Source of the DNA: DAOMOP01 sp035444405
GTDB lineage: Bacteria; Pseudomonadota; Gammaproteobacteria; Burkholderiales; Rhodocyclaceae
Assembly (NCBI GenBank): GCA_035444405.1
Contig: DAOMOP010000004.1
Location: 1 to 63,716 of the forward strand
Direction: 5' to 3'
Length of the DNA: 63,716 bases
Shown here: piece after piece, positions 37,407-47,289 of the stretch
How the letters are laid out: each line of letters starts with the position of its first letter
Numbering within the stretch: position 1 is the stretch's first letter
Notes under the pieces: model-generated
The model's database searches: none
The model's input: only the letters and a program-made list of their open reading frames with translations
What the model was told of the DNA's origin: nothing
Program-made: the position numbers and the translations under genes

Positions 37407-38507
37407 ATGAGCGCGACGACACACACCTTCAAGCCCGACCTGCCGCCGCCGACGATGTCGGTCGGCGTGCTGGGCTGGCTGCGCGAACACCTGTTCTCCA
37501 GCTGGTTCAACACCGCGCTGACCTTCCTGGCCCTCTATCTGATCTGGCTGATCGTGCCGCCGGTGATCCGGTGGGGGCTCGTCGACGCGACCTGGAGCGG
37601 CAGCACCCGCGAGGACTGCGCACCGGGCGGGGCCTGCTGGGTGTTCATCCAGAGCCGCTTTGCGCAGTTCATGTACGGCTTCTATCCGACCGAGTTGCGC
37701 TGGCGTGTCGATCTCACCGTGCTGGCCGCCATTCTCGCCGCGGTGCCGATCTTCGTGCGGGCCATGCCCAGGCGCTGGCTGTACGCCATCGGCTACTTGC
37801 TGGTCTATCCGTGGCTGGCCTTCTGGCTCATGCATGGCGGCCTCGGTCTGGAAACAGTGGAGACCAGCCAGTGGGGCGGCCTGATGCTGACCCTGGTGAT
37901 CGCCGTGGTGGGCATCGCCGGTGCGATGCCGCTGGGCATCCTGCTGGCGCTGGGGCGCCGCTCGGACATGCCGGCGATCCGCGTCATCTGCGTGACCTTC
38001 ATCGAGTTCTGGCGCGGCGTGCCGCTGATCACGGTGCTGTTCATGTCGTCGGTGATGCTGCCGCTGTTCCTGCCCGAGGAGGTGAGCTTCGACAAGTTGC
38101 TGCGCGCACTGATCGCCGTGACGCTGTTCGAGGCGGCCTACATCGCCGAGGTGGTGCGCGGCGGCCTGCAGGCGATTCCCAAGGGGCAGTACGAGGCGGC
38201 CAACGCACTGGGCCTGGGCTACTGGCGGATGATGGGTCTGGTGATCCTGCCGCAGGCACTCAAGCTGGTGATCCCGGGGATCGTCAACACCTTCATCGCA
38301 CTGTTCAAGGACACCAGCCTGGTGATCATCATCGGTCTGTTCGACCTCTTCAACAGCATCCACCAGGCGACCGTAGACCCCGCCTGGCTCGGCTTCGCCA
38401 CCGAAGGTTACGTGTTCGCTGCCGCCGTCTACTGGGTCTTCTGCTTCGGCATGTCGCGCTATTCGATGCGGCTCGAACGCCGCCTGCACACCGGACACAA
38501 ACGATAG
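37407..38507 (+). CDS. aapM: General L-amino-acid ABC transporter permease AapM
   Basis: A 366-aa inner-membrane protein with the EAA loop PKGQYEAANALGLGYWRMMGLVILPQALK and the hydrophobic core LFKDTSLVIIIGLFDLF shared by amino-acid permeases. It pairs with AapQ to form the membrane channel. It is 4 bp from aapQ and 14 bp from aapP in a single operon. Confidence 0.93.
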   Translation: MSATTHTFKPDLPPPTMSVGVLGWLREHLFSSWFNTALTFLALYLIWLIVPPVIRWGLVDATWSGSTREDCAPGGACWVFIQSRFAQFMYGFYPTELRWRVDLTVLAAILAAVPIFVRAMPRRWLYAIGYLLVYPWLAFWLMHGGLGLETVETSQWGGLMLTLVIAVVGIAGAMPLGILLALGRRSDMPAIRVICVTFIEFWRGVPLITVLFMSSVMLPLFLPEEVSFDKLLRALIAVTLFEAAYIAEVVRGGLQAIPKGQYEAANALGLGYWRMMGLVILPQALKLVIPGIVNTFIALFKDTSLVIIIGLFDLFNSIHQATVDPAWLGFATEGYVFAAAVYWVFCFGMSRYSMRLERRLHTGHKR

Positions 38508-38521
38508 GAAAGCATCGGACG

Positions 38522-39289
<768 letters not shown>

Positions 39290-39321
39290 CGCCGTAGCCG
39301 GAGGCCACGGCGCGGCCTGCG

Positions 39322-41118
39322 TCAACGCGCCAGCAAGGCCTCGGCCGGCACGCCGACGCGCACGTTGCCCCAGTGCCGTCCTCCGACCGTGATCGGCATG
39401 GCGATGTCGCAAAGAATCTCGCCGGTATCGCGCAGATAGGTCTGCAACAGCATCGGCTCGGTGTTCTTCGCGGCACGCAGCTCGGCCGGGCGTTCGAACT
39501 TGCGGCAGGTGCGGTTGCCGACGAGGTCGAGTTCGGGTTTGCCGGTGAGCGGCTTCGAGAACTTCAGGTTGTGCGCCGACAGATAACTATCGCTATTGAC
39601 GGCGACCGAGAACACGCAGCCGGGGATCGCGGCAAGACATTCCTCGAGCAACTGCTGGCAGCGGCGCCCCCATTCGTCGCCCCACGACACCTTGTACTTC
39701 GGTGGATCGGTATTCGGAACCGGCTGGTAGCGCCTGTCGAACAGGTCGATTCCGTCGGCGGCCATGCGCTCCATCTCGGCCTGCACGCGATCGCGGAACC
39801 CGCGCGCCTGGTCGATCGCCCGGTCGAAGGCGCCGTGGCCGATCTTGAAGCGCGACACGAGCTCCTGCACGCCTTCGGTGGCCTTCGCCAGTCCGACGGT
39901 CCGTTCCTCCGACTCGACCATGTTCGCGGCGACCTTCGCCGACAGGTCGTGGATCGTGTGGACGTTCTCGTGCACGTGGGCGTTCGTCGTCGAGAGCTCC
40001 TCCATCGCCGCGGCGATCTGCAGCAGTTGCTCGCCGGTGGTCTCGAACTCGCCGACCATGAACGCGAACTGCTTGGCCGAGCGGTCGACGACCTCGCGCG
40101 TCTCGAGCACGTCGGCGTTGATCACCTCGTTCTCGGCACGCGTGTTCGACACCAGCCCGATCATGCCGTTGATGTTGCCGCTGATCTCTTCGGTGGCCTT
40201 GTTGACCCGTTCGGCGAGCTTGCGCACCTCGTCGGCGACGACGGCGAAACCGCGTCCCGCCTCACCGGCGCGCGCGGCCTCGATCGCGGCATTGAGCGCC
40301 AGAAGATTGGTCTGGTCGGCCACCTCGCGAATCAATGCGGCGATCTGTTTGACGCTCTCCGAGCGCTTGGACAGGTCATCGACGGTGTGGTTGAACTGCA
40401 GCACCTTGTCGCTGACCGCATTGATCTTGCCGGCGATGTTCTTCATCTCGTCGAGCGACTGGCGCGCGATCTCGAGGTTTGCCGTGGTCGAGGACGAGAT
40501 GTTCTGCGTGCTGCTCGACACACTCTCGATCGCCGAGGTCGACTCGGTGCTCGCCGAGAACACGACCTCGGTCATCTGCCCCTGCGCCTGCGCATCCTTG
40601 GCCGAGCTTTCGACGCGGGTCTTGACCTGTACCGCCTCGACCGCGATGTTGACGCTCATCGTGCGTACTTCGCTGATGATCTCGCGCATCTTTTCGGCAA
40701 AGCGGTTGTAGCTGATGGCCAGGTCGCGCAGCTCGTCGTGCGTGACCAGCGGCAGATTGCGCGAGAAGTCGCCCTCGCCGCGAGCGATCTCGTTGAAGAT
40801 GCGCGTGATCACGCGCACCGGGCGCACGATCAGGTGGCGGATGTAGAGAATCTGCCCGACGTTGACGCACAAGGCGACGACGGTCAGCACGATCATCGCG
40901 TAAAGACCCGCGTCGAGCGACGCCGTGATGCGCCCGGCGAGCTCCGGCGCAACCTCCCCGCTGCCGACGAGGTCCTGCACCTCACGCTTTTGCCGCAGAT
41001 AGATGCCGAGGTAGAAGATGTCGATGAAGAAGAGCAGCAGGAAACTGCACAGCTTCTTGGTCAGCGAGTTCCAGAATGTCTTTTCGATCGACTCGTATAG
41101 TTGTGCAAAAGTCCCCAT
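39322..41118 (-). CDS. Methyl-accepting chemotaxis protein with C-terminal ligand-type domain
   Basis: A 598-aa receptor. Two TM helices (about residues 22-40 and 75-98) enclose a very small periplasmic loop. A HAMP domain follows (IRHLIVRPVRVITRIFNEIARG), then the signalling coiled coil with the conserved tip GEAGRGFAVVADEVRKLAER. An extra C-terminal cytoplasmic domain after residue 450 has NRTCRKFERPAELRAAKN, LLQTYLRDTGEI and GGRHWGNVRVG. This C-terminal domain is common in betaproteobacterial MCPs and probably acts as an internal sensor. The start chosen is ATG 41118. Confidence 0.9.
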   Translation of the reverse strand: MGTFAQLYESIEKTFWNSLTKKLCSFLLLFFIDIFYLGIYLRQKREVQDLVGSGEVAPELAGRITASLDAGLYAMIVLTVVALCVNVGQILYIRHLIVRPVRVITRIFNEIARGEGDFSRNLPLVTHDELRDLAISYNRFAEKMREIISEVRTMSVNIAVEAVQVKTRVESSAKDAQAQGQMTEVVFSASTESTSAIESVSSSTQNISSSTTANLEIARQSLDEMKNIAGKINAVSDKVLQFNHTVDDLSKRSESVKQIAALIREVADQTNLLALNAAIEAARAGEAGRGFAVVADEVRKLAERVNKATEEISGNINGMIGLVSNTRAENEVINADVLETREVVDRSAKQFAFMVGEFETTGEQLLQIAAAMEELSTTNAHVHENVHTIHDLSAKVAANMVESEERTVGLAKATEGVQELVSRFKIGHGAFDRAIDQARGFRDRVQAEMERMAADGIDLFDRRYQPVPNTDPPKYKVSWGDEWGRRCQQLLEECLAAIPGCVFSVAVNSDSYLSAHNLKFSKPLTGKPELDLVGNRTCRKFERPAELRAAKNTEPMLLQTYLRDTGEILCDIAMPITVGGRHWGNVRVGVPAEALLAR

Positions 41119-41675
41119 GAGCTCTCCCAAGCTTGATGATCGGATGCCTCCCCGCACGATCCGTCATGCCCGCGAGCATGCAGCCGTTGATTGTTGTGAT
41201 TTGCCGCCTCGATCGTGACGAAGGGACGGCAATCTTGCGGGTGCCCAGTTACTTATCGGTGCAAAGCCGGCGTACTTTAGTCGGCCGGGGCGCCGTCCGC
41301 GCGCAGGCCGGCGAACCGACCCGCAGCCATGCTGCGGCTGCCGGCATAGGGCCGACATCCCGACTGTCAACCATGCCCCGCAGCGCACATCGGGCGCACC
41401 GGCCGCCGCGCCCTGACCGCGCGGGCCCGAGGCCGCGCGCCGCGATCGGCAATGGTGCACTGCATTTGCCCGCGTGCTGCTTGCATGCCACAATTGCCGC
41501 TTGTCTGCGCCGACCGATTGCGCTTGCGCCACGCGCGCCTTCGCGGTCTGCGGCCGGCCCCGTTCAGGCCCGGTCCGAACGCACGCGTCGCGACATCCTG
41601 CGACGATACCGCGCGGACCGGCGAAGCCGACCATGCCGGCCCCGCATCCACCGTTTCCATTCAGTCAGAGCACCG
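41119..41675. other. Intergenic region between the chemoreceptor gene and lysS
   Basis: 557 bp between divergent genes. Long open frames cross it on both strands, but their composition (Arg/Ala/Pro runs) is that of chance frames in GC-rich DNA. No RNA gene, repeat or clear promoter was recognised. It should hold the promoters of both neighbours. No prfB gene lies ahead of lysS. Confidence 0.4.
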
Positions 41676-43184
41676 ATGAGCGAGCAAAACAATCAGAACG
41701 CCCTGCCGCAGGACGAAAACCACATCATTGCCGAGCGGCGCGAGAAGCTCGCGGCGTGGCGCGCGACCGGACGGGCCTTTCCGAACGATTTTTCGCGCGA
41801 GAACACGGCCGGCAAGCTTGATGAGCTCTACGGCGAGCGCGACGGCGAAGCGCTCGAGGCGACGCCGATCGAGGTCAGGGTCGCCGGTCGCGTCATGCTC
41901 AAGCGCGTGATGGGCAAGGCGAGCTTCGTGACGCTTCAGGACCTCTCCGGCCGCATCCAGGTCTATGTCACGCGTGATGCGGTCGGCGACAGCACCTATG
42001 CCGATTTCAAGCACTGGGACATCGGCGACATCGTCGGCACCGTCGGCAGCCTGTTCAAGACCAAGACCGGCGAGCTGACCATCAAGGCCAGCGAGGTCCG
42101 GCTGCTGACCAAGAGCCTGCGCCCGCTGCCGGACAAGTTTCACGGCCTGACCGACGTCGAGCAGAAATATCGCCAGCGCTACGTCGACCTGATCATGAAC
42201 GAGCAGACGCGCTTCACCTTCGCCGCGCGCAGCCGCATGATCCAGTCGATCCGCAACTACATGATCAATCACGGTTTTCTCGAGGTCGAGACGCCGATGA
42301 TGCATCCCATCCCGGGTGGCGCGGCGGCCAGGCCGTTCGCGACCCACCACAATGCGCTGGACATGGAGCTGTTCCTGCGCATTGCGCCCGAGCTCTATCT
42401 GAAGCGGCTCGTGGTCGGCGGCTTCGAGAAGGTCTTCGAGGTCAACCGCAACTTCCGCAACGAGGGGCTGTCGCCGCGCCACAACCCCGAGTTCACGATG
42501 ATGGAGTTCTACGAGGCCTACGCGAACTACCAGAGTCTGATGAACTTCACCGAGGGGCTGATCCGGCATTCGGCGCGCGAGGCGCTCGGCTCGGAAACCT
42601 TCGTGTACCAGGGCCGCGAGCTCGACCTGTCGCGGCCGTTCGCGCGCCTGACCATCGTCGAGGCGATCCACAAGTATCACCCCGGCTTCACGATGGCGCA
42701 GCTCGCCGACGCCGACTGGCTGCGCGGCAAGCTCGCCGACCTGAAGATCGACGTGCGCCCGGGCGCCGGTCTCGGCGCGCTGCAGCTGACGCTGTTCGAG
42801 GAGACGACGGAAGCCGAGCTGTGGGATCCGACCTTCATCATCGACTACCCTGCCGAAGTGTCACCGCTGGCGCGGCGCAACGATGCGAACCCCGAGATCA
42901 CCGAGCGCTTCGAGCTGTTCATCGTCGGCCGCGAGATCGCCAACGGCTTCTCCGAGCTCAACGATCCGGAAGACCAGGCCGCGCGCTTTCTCGAGCAGGT
43001 CAGGGCAAAGGAGGCTGGCGACGAAGAAGCGATGTACTACGACGCCGACTACATCCGCGCGCTCGAGTATGGCCTGCCGCCGACCGGAGGCTGCGGCATC
43101 GGCATCGATCGACTGGTCATGCTGCTGACCGACTGCCCATCCATTCGCGACGTGATCCTGTTCCCGCACATGCGGCCGCAGTGA
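41676..43184 (+). CDS. lysS: Lysyl-tRNA synthetase, class II
   Basis: A 502-aa synthetase with an N-terminal OB-fold anticodon domain (VAGRVMLKRVMGKASFVTLQD) and the class II catalytic core: motif 2 FRNEGLSPRHNPEFTMMEFY and motif 3 GCGIGIDRLVMLL. The start at 41676 (MSEQNNQNALPQDEN) agrees with the family; the open frame extends upstream without homology. It charges tRNA-Lys. mnmC follows 63 bp later. Confidence 0.97.
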   Translation: MSEQNNQNALPQDENHIIAERREKLAAWRATGRAFPNDFSRENTAGKLDELYGERDGEALEATPIEVRVAGRVMLKRVMGKASFVTLQDLSGRIQVYVTRDAVGDSTYADFKHWDIGDIVGTVGSLFKTKTGELTIKASEVRLLTKSLRPLPDKFHGLTDVEQKYRQRYVDLIMNEQTRFTFAARSRMIQSIRNYMINHGFLEVETPMMHPIPGGAAARPFATHHNALDMELFLRIAPELYLKRLVVGGFEKVFEVNRNFRNEGLSPRHNPEFTMMEFYEAYANYQSLMNFTEGLIRHSAREALGSETFVYQGRELDLSRPFARLTIVEAIHKYHPGFTMAQLADADWLRGKLADLKIDVRPGAGLGALQLTLFEETTEAELWDPTFIIDYPAEVSPLARRNDANPEITERFELFIVGREIANGFSELNDPEDQAARFLEQVRAKEAGDEEAMYYDADYIRALEYGLPPTGGCGIGIDRLVMLLTDCPSIRDVILFPHMRPQ

Positions 43185-43247
43185 GTCACCCCCGCGGCGG
43201 CGCGCCGCAGCCGATGCGGCCCGCCGCCCGAGCGCCTGTCACGATCA

Positions 43248-45158
43248 ATGCCACTCGAACCCGCGCAGCTCGCCTTCCGTGACGACGGCACACCGTATTC
43301 ACCCGACTATGGCGACGTCTACCATTCGAGCGCAGGCGGGCTCGAGCAGGCGCACCACGTCTTCCTGCGCGGCAACGGGCTGCCCGAACGCTGGCAACAG
43401 CGCGAACGCTTCACGATAGTCGAAACCGGTTTCGGCCTGGGGCTCAACTTTCTCGCCACCTGGGCCGAGTGGCGCGCCGATCCGCGGCGCTGCGCGCGCC
43501 TGCACTTCGTTTCGGTCGAGCTTCACCCGTTCTCTTGCGGCGATCTGCTGCAGCTGCACGCGCGCTGGCCCGCGCTCGATACGCTCTCGCGCGAGCTGTG
43601 CGCGCACTGGCCGGCCCTGACGCCGGGCATGCACCGCATCCATCTCGACGACGGCCGGGTCGTGCTGACGCTGCTGTTCGGCGACGCACGGACGCTGCTG
43701 CCGCAGCTGCAGTGCCGTGCGGACGCATTCTTTCTGGACGGGTTTGCGCCGCCGCGCAATCCGCAGCTGTGGTCGGCGGCGGTTCTCGGCGAACTCGCCC
43801 GCGTCGCCGCACCGGGCGCAACCCTGGCCACCTGGTCGGTCTCGGCCGCCCTGCGCGAACGGCTGGCCGCGCTGGGCTTCGCCTGCCGAAAGCTGCCGGG
43901 CTTCGCGGACAAGCGCGAAATGTTGCAGGCCCGCCTTGCCGGCGACGGCGCGCCGGCGGCGGGCACCGAAGCGCGCCACGCCATCGTGATCGGGGCCGGC
44001 CTTGCCGGCAGCAGTGTCGCGCACCGCCTCGCCGAGCGCGGCTGGCTGATCGACGTGATCGACTCCGCCGATGGGCCGGGCCACGGCGCATCGGGCAACC
44101 TCGCCGGCGTGCTGCGACCGCTGCCCAGCCTCGACGACAACCGCCTTGCCCGCATCACTCGCGCCGGTGCCTTGTACGCGCTGCATCATCTGCACCGCCT
44201 GACGACCCGCGGGCGCGAGGTGATGTGGGATGCCTGCGGCGTACTTCACCTTGCCCGCGACAGCGGGCACGAAGGCAAGCAGCGGCAGGTCGTCGAGGCG
44301 CACCGATACCCGCATGACTACCTGCGCTTCGTGACACGCGAAGAAGCGTCGCGGATTGCCGGGTGGCCACTCGAGGCGGGCGGCTGGTGGTTCCCGCGTG
44401 GGGCCTGGGTGCGCCCGCCGAGCCTGTGCGCGGCCAATCTGCTCGACGGGCCACAACGAATACGCTGCCATTACGGGCGCGCGGTCGCGCGCCTCGAGCA
44501 CGGGCCGGAGGGCTGGCGCGCGATCGATGCGAACGGCGTGCTCGTCGGTGCGGCGCCGATCGCCATCGTCGCCAACGGCGTCGGGATCGACGCGCTCGCC
44601 GCGACCGCCACGCTGCCGGTGCGCAGTGCTCGCGGGCAGGTCGCACATCTGCCGGCCGCCGCCGGAAGCGCGCCGAACGTCGTCGTGTGCCGGCTCGGCT
44701 ATGTGACGCCCGCGATCGACGGCGTGCGCTGCGCCGGCGCGACCTTCTCGGTCGACGATCCCGAACCGGCGCTGCGTGAACGCGACCACCGCGACAACCT
44801 CGCCAAGCTCGACTTCATGCTGCCCGGATTCTCTGCGGGGCTCGCCGACGCGCAGGTCGCCGGCCGTGTCGGCTTCCGGCCGGCATCGCCGGACCGGCTG
44901 CCGATGGTCGGGGCCGTCCCGGCCGACGTGACGCCGGAGCGCGGCACGCCGCTGCCGGCCCTTGCCCGGCAACCCGGTCTTTATGCCGTCTCCGGCTTCG
45001 GCGCGCGCGGCCTGGTGTGGGCCAGTCTCGCCGGGGAGCTGCTGGCAAGCCAGCTGTGCGACGAGCCGCTGCCGCTCGAACGCGAGCTCGTCGAGGCGCT
45101 CGATCCGGCACGGCACCTGCTCCGACCGGTGCGCCGACGGCCGCCGCCGGCAGACTGA
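43248..45158 (+). CDS. mnmC: Bifunctional tRNA wobble-uridine enzyme MnmC
   Basis: A 636-aa two-domain enzyme. The N-terminal methyltransferase part (FTIVETGFGLGLNFLATW, then FFLDGFAPPRNPQLWS) makes mnm5s2U from nm5s2U. The C-terminal FAD oxidoreductase part begins at IVIGAGLAGSSVAHRLAERG (about residue 245) and removes the carboxymethyl group. The C-terminal GFGARGLVWASLAGE is a family block. Together with selU in this window it covers late steps of wobble modification on the same tRNAs. Confidence 0.95.
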   Translation: MPLEPAQLAFRDDGTPYSPDYGDVYHSSAGGLEQAHHVFLRGNGLPERWQQRERFTIVETGFGLGLNFLATWAEWRADPRRCARLHFVSVELHPFSCGDLLQLHARWPALDTLSRELCAHWPALTPGMHRIHLDDGRVVLTLLFGDARTLLPQLQCRADAFFLDGFAPPRNPQLWSAAVLGELARVAAPGATLATWSVSAALRERLAALGFACRKLPGFADKREMLQARLAGDGAPAAGTEARHAIVIGAGLAGSSVAHRLAERGWLIDVIDSADGPGHGASGNLAGVLRPLPSLDDNRLARITRAGALYALHHLHRLTTRGREVMWDACGVLHLARDSGHEGKQRQVVEAHRYPHDYLRFVTREEASRIAGWPLEAGGWWFPRGAWVRPPSLCAANLLDGPQRIRCHYGRAVARLEHGPEGWRAIDANGVLVGAAPIAIVANGVGIDALAATATLPVRSARGQVAHLPAAAGSAPNVVVCRLGYVTPAIDGVRCAGATFSVDDPEPALRERDHRDNLAKLDFMLPGFSAGLADAQVAGRVGFRPASPDRLPMVGAVPADVTPERGTPLPALARQPGLYAVSGFGARGLVWASLAGELLASQLCDEPLPLERELVEALDPARHLLRPVRRRPPPAD

Positions 45159-45252
45159 CCGCGCGAGCGCAGACCGGCCTTGCTAGAATCCGGCCGAACC
45201 GTGTCGCATGGACCGAACCAACCCGCGCACGACCGCACTCGAACGCCGACCA

Positions 45253-46191
45253 ATGGATGCCATTCCCCTTTTCTTCCTGCTCGGCTTCGCCGCACGCCTG
45301 GCACGCTCGGATCTGAAGATCCCCGCCCAGCTGTACGAAGCCCTGTCGATCTACCTGCTGCTGGCGATCGGCCTCAAGGGCGGCATGGAGCTCGCCCGTC
45401 AGGACGCCCTGCACGTGTTGCCGCAGGCGCTCTCGGTGATGACGCTGGGCGTCATCATCCCGCTCGTCGCTTTTCCGCTGCTGTACAAGGTCGGCCGCTT
45501 CGACCGCGCCAACGCCGCCGCGATCGCCGGTCACTACGGCTCGGTCAGTGTCGTCACCTTCGCGGTCGGTGTCGATTACCTCATCGCGCGCGGGGCCGAG
45601 TTCGAGGCCTACATGCCGCTGTTCCTGGTGTTGCTCGAAATGCCTGGCATCGCGGTCGGCATCCTGCTCGCACGCCTGGGCGGCGACTTCCGCGCGATCC
45701 GCTGGGGCACGCTCGGTCACGAGATCTTTCTCGGCAAGAGCATGGTGCTGCTCGGCGGTGGTCTGTTGATCGGCTGGGTTGCCGGACCGCAGGGACTCGC
45801 GCCGCTCGAACCGTTCTTCTTCACGCTCTTCAAGGGCGTACTGTGCCTGTTCCTGCTCGAGATGGGCCTCGTCGCCGCGAGCCAGGCCCCTGCACTGCGC
45901 ACCAGCGGCCCGTTTCTCGCAGCATTCGCGATCGTCATGCCGATCGTCGCGGCACTGCTCGGCACGTTCGTGGGCATGCTGATCGGCCTGTCCCCGGGCG
46001 GTACACTGCTGCTGGCGACCCTGGCGGCGAGCGCCTCCTACATTGCCGCCCCGGCGGCGATGCGCATCGCCGTACCGGAGGCCAATCCCGGACTGTCGAT
46101 CACCGCCGCACTGGTCGTCACCTTCCCGTTCAACATCCTCGTCGGCGTACCGCTTTACGACCGTGTCGTAGGCCTTGTCCATGGAGGCTGA
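45253..46191 (+). CDS. SbtA-like sodium-dependent bicarbonate transport family permease
   Basis: A 312-aa membrane protein with about ten TM helices in two inverted halves. It matches the DUF897/SbtA family: LYEALSIYLLLAIGLKGG, AIAGHYGSVSVVTFAVG, and in the second half AASASYIAAPAAMRIAVPEA. Cyanobacterial SbtA is somewhat longer. The start at ATG 45253 (MDAIPLFFLLGFAARL) begins directly with TM1; an in-frame ATG at 45208 would add 15 polar residues. A PII-like gene follows 1 bp later, as sbtB follows sbtA, which supports regulated bicarbonate uptake. Confidence 0.85.
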   Translation: MDAIPLFFLLGFAARLARSDLKIPAQLYEALSIYLLLAIGLKGGMELARQDALHVLPQALSVMTLGVIIPLVAFPLLYKVGRFDRANAAAIAGHYGSVSVVTFAVGVDYLIARGAEFEAYMPLFLVLLEMPGIAVGILLARLGGDFRAIRWGTLGHEIFLGKSMVLLGGGLLIGWVAGPQGLAPLEPFFFTLFKGVLCLFLLEMGLVAASQAPALRTSGPFLAAFAIVMPIVAALLGTFVGMLIGLSPGGTLLLATLAASASYIAAPAAMRIAVPEANPGLSITAALVVTFPFNILVGVPLYDRVVGLVHGG

Positions 46192-46192
46192 A

Positions 46193-46519
46193 ATGCACCA
46201 GACACATCCCTGCAAGCTAGTGGTCATCATCACCGAGGCGGCGCTCGAGGAATCGCTCGCCGACGATGTCATGGACATCGGCGCGCATGGATACACCGTG
46301 ACCGACGTGCGCGGACAGGGCAGCCACGGCACACGCAATGCGCTGTGGAGCGCAGACCGCAGCATCCGCATGGAGATCCTGTGCGATGCCCACACCTCCC
46401 AAGCCATCGTCGCCCATGTCGAAGACCGTTACTTCCGCAACTTCGCGATGGTCGTCTTCGTCACCGAGGTCGGCGTGCTGCGACCGGCCAAGTTCAGCCA
46501 CACGCCGGATCCCCGCTGA
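46193..46519 (+). CDS. PII-like (SbtB-type) regulator of the bicarbonate transporter
   Basis: A 108-aa protein with the small ferredoxin-like PII fold: KLVVIITEAALEESLADDVMDIGAHGYTVTDVRGQGSHG, where the T-loop region is GQGSHGTRNALW, and C-terminal MVVFVTEVGVLRPAKF. SbtB proteins bind adenine nucleotides and gate SbtA. It starts 1 bp after the transporter stop, so the two are coupled. No canonical uridylylation tyrosine is visible in the T-loop. Confidence 0.85.
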   Translation: MHQTHPCKLVVIITEAALEESLADDVMDIGAHGYTVTDVRGQGSHGTRNALWSADRSIRMEILCDAHTSQAIVAHVEDRYFRNFAMVVFVTEVGVLRPAKFSHTPDPR

Positions 46520-46636
46520 CACGCTCGCACGGCGAGGCCGACGCGTCGTTGGGGAAAAATACGGTCTTTCCGGTATTCCCGGGCCTCACCTGCCTGCGTA
46601 TGATGGCGCTCAAACATAACAACCGGCAATTACGAA

Positions 46637-46655
46637 GGCATTGAAGATCAATGCC
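46637..46655 (+). promoter_or_regulatory. Perfect 8-bp inverted repeat with a nearby -10-like box
   Basis: GGCATTGA (46637-46644), AGA, TCAATGCC (46648-46655), followed by ATATAAATAG. It lies about 60 bp ahead of the small Cys-containing gene at 46714 and is a candidate operator for it. Confidence 0.4.
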
Positions 46656-46713
46656 ATATAAATAGCAACAGCCGGTTCGCGCCGCGAAAACAACAGGCGT
46701 GGAGGAGACACCC

Positions 46714-47061
46714 ATGAACACAAGGCGCTGCTGCGACGGCGACAAGGTGACGGCCTTCGGTGACATCGCATGCTTCACCGACCCGGCCAACGACCCCTGG
46801 CCGGGCGCTCGCCGAACGACCGGCCCGCTCGCCCATCCATACGGCGACTGCGAACGTCACGATCTGCTGTGCGATATCGAATACCTGCGGGCCGAAGTGC
46901 GTCACCTCAAGAAAGCCTTGCAGAGTGCCATCGACGAGCGCGACATGCTGCGAGCCGCCAACCGCATCATTGCGGTCACGCTGCAGCCCCGCGGCCGAAG
47001 GGCGACGCAGAAGCAGGCTCCGTCCGCGACCGGCGACGGCCGCTCGAATCCGGCGCGCTGA
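46714..47061 (+). CDS. Small cysteine-containing coiled-coil protein, function unknown
   Basis: A 115-aa protein I do not recognise. It has six cysteines, including an N-terminal CC pair (MNTRRCCDGDK) and CERHDLLC, then an amphipathic heptad-like helix (EYLRAEVRHLKKALQSAIDERDML) and a basic, disordered tail. A GGAGGA ribosome site lies 7 bp upstream, and composition is like its neighbours. It stands alone between the bicarbonate pair and the two-component pair, with an inverted repeat in its upstream region. Confidence 0.6.
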   Translation: MNTRRCCDGDKVTAFGDIACFTDPANDPWPGARRTTGPLAHPYGDCERHDLLCDIEYLRAEVRHLKKALQSAIDERDMLRAANRIIAVTLQPRGRRATQKQAPSATGDGRSNPAR

Positions 47062-47289
47062 CCCCCCGGTCCGGACACAACTCCGCTATCCTCCGGTACA
47101 CGTCGACGCCGCTCGCAGCTCGGCGGATCTCATTCCGTCCTGGTGCGGCACCCCCCACGGGCCGACTTGCGTTCGCGCGGCTTGCACGGCGCGGGCGTTG
47201 CCGACCGCGTGACGAGGGTACGCCAGTGCTGCCGCAACATCGCGATCTGCGTTGGCCGAGCATCGGACGGCTTACCGTGATTCGATACC

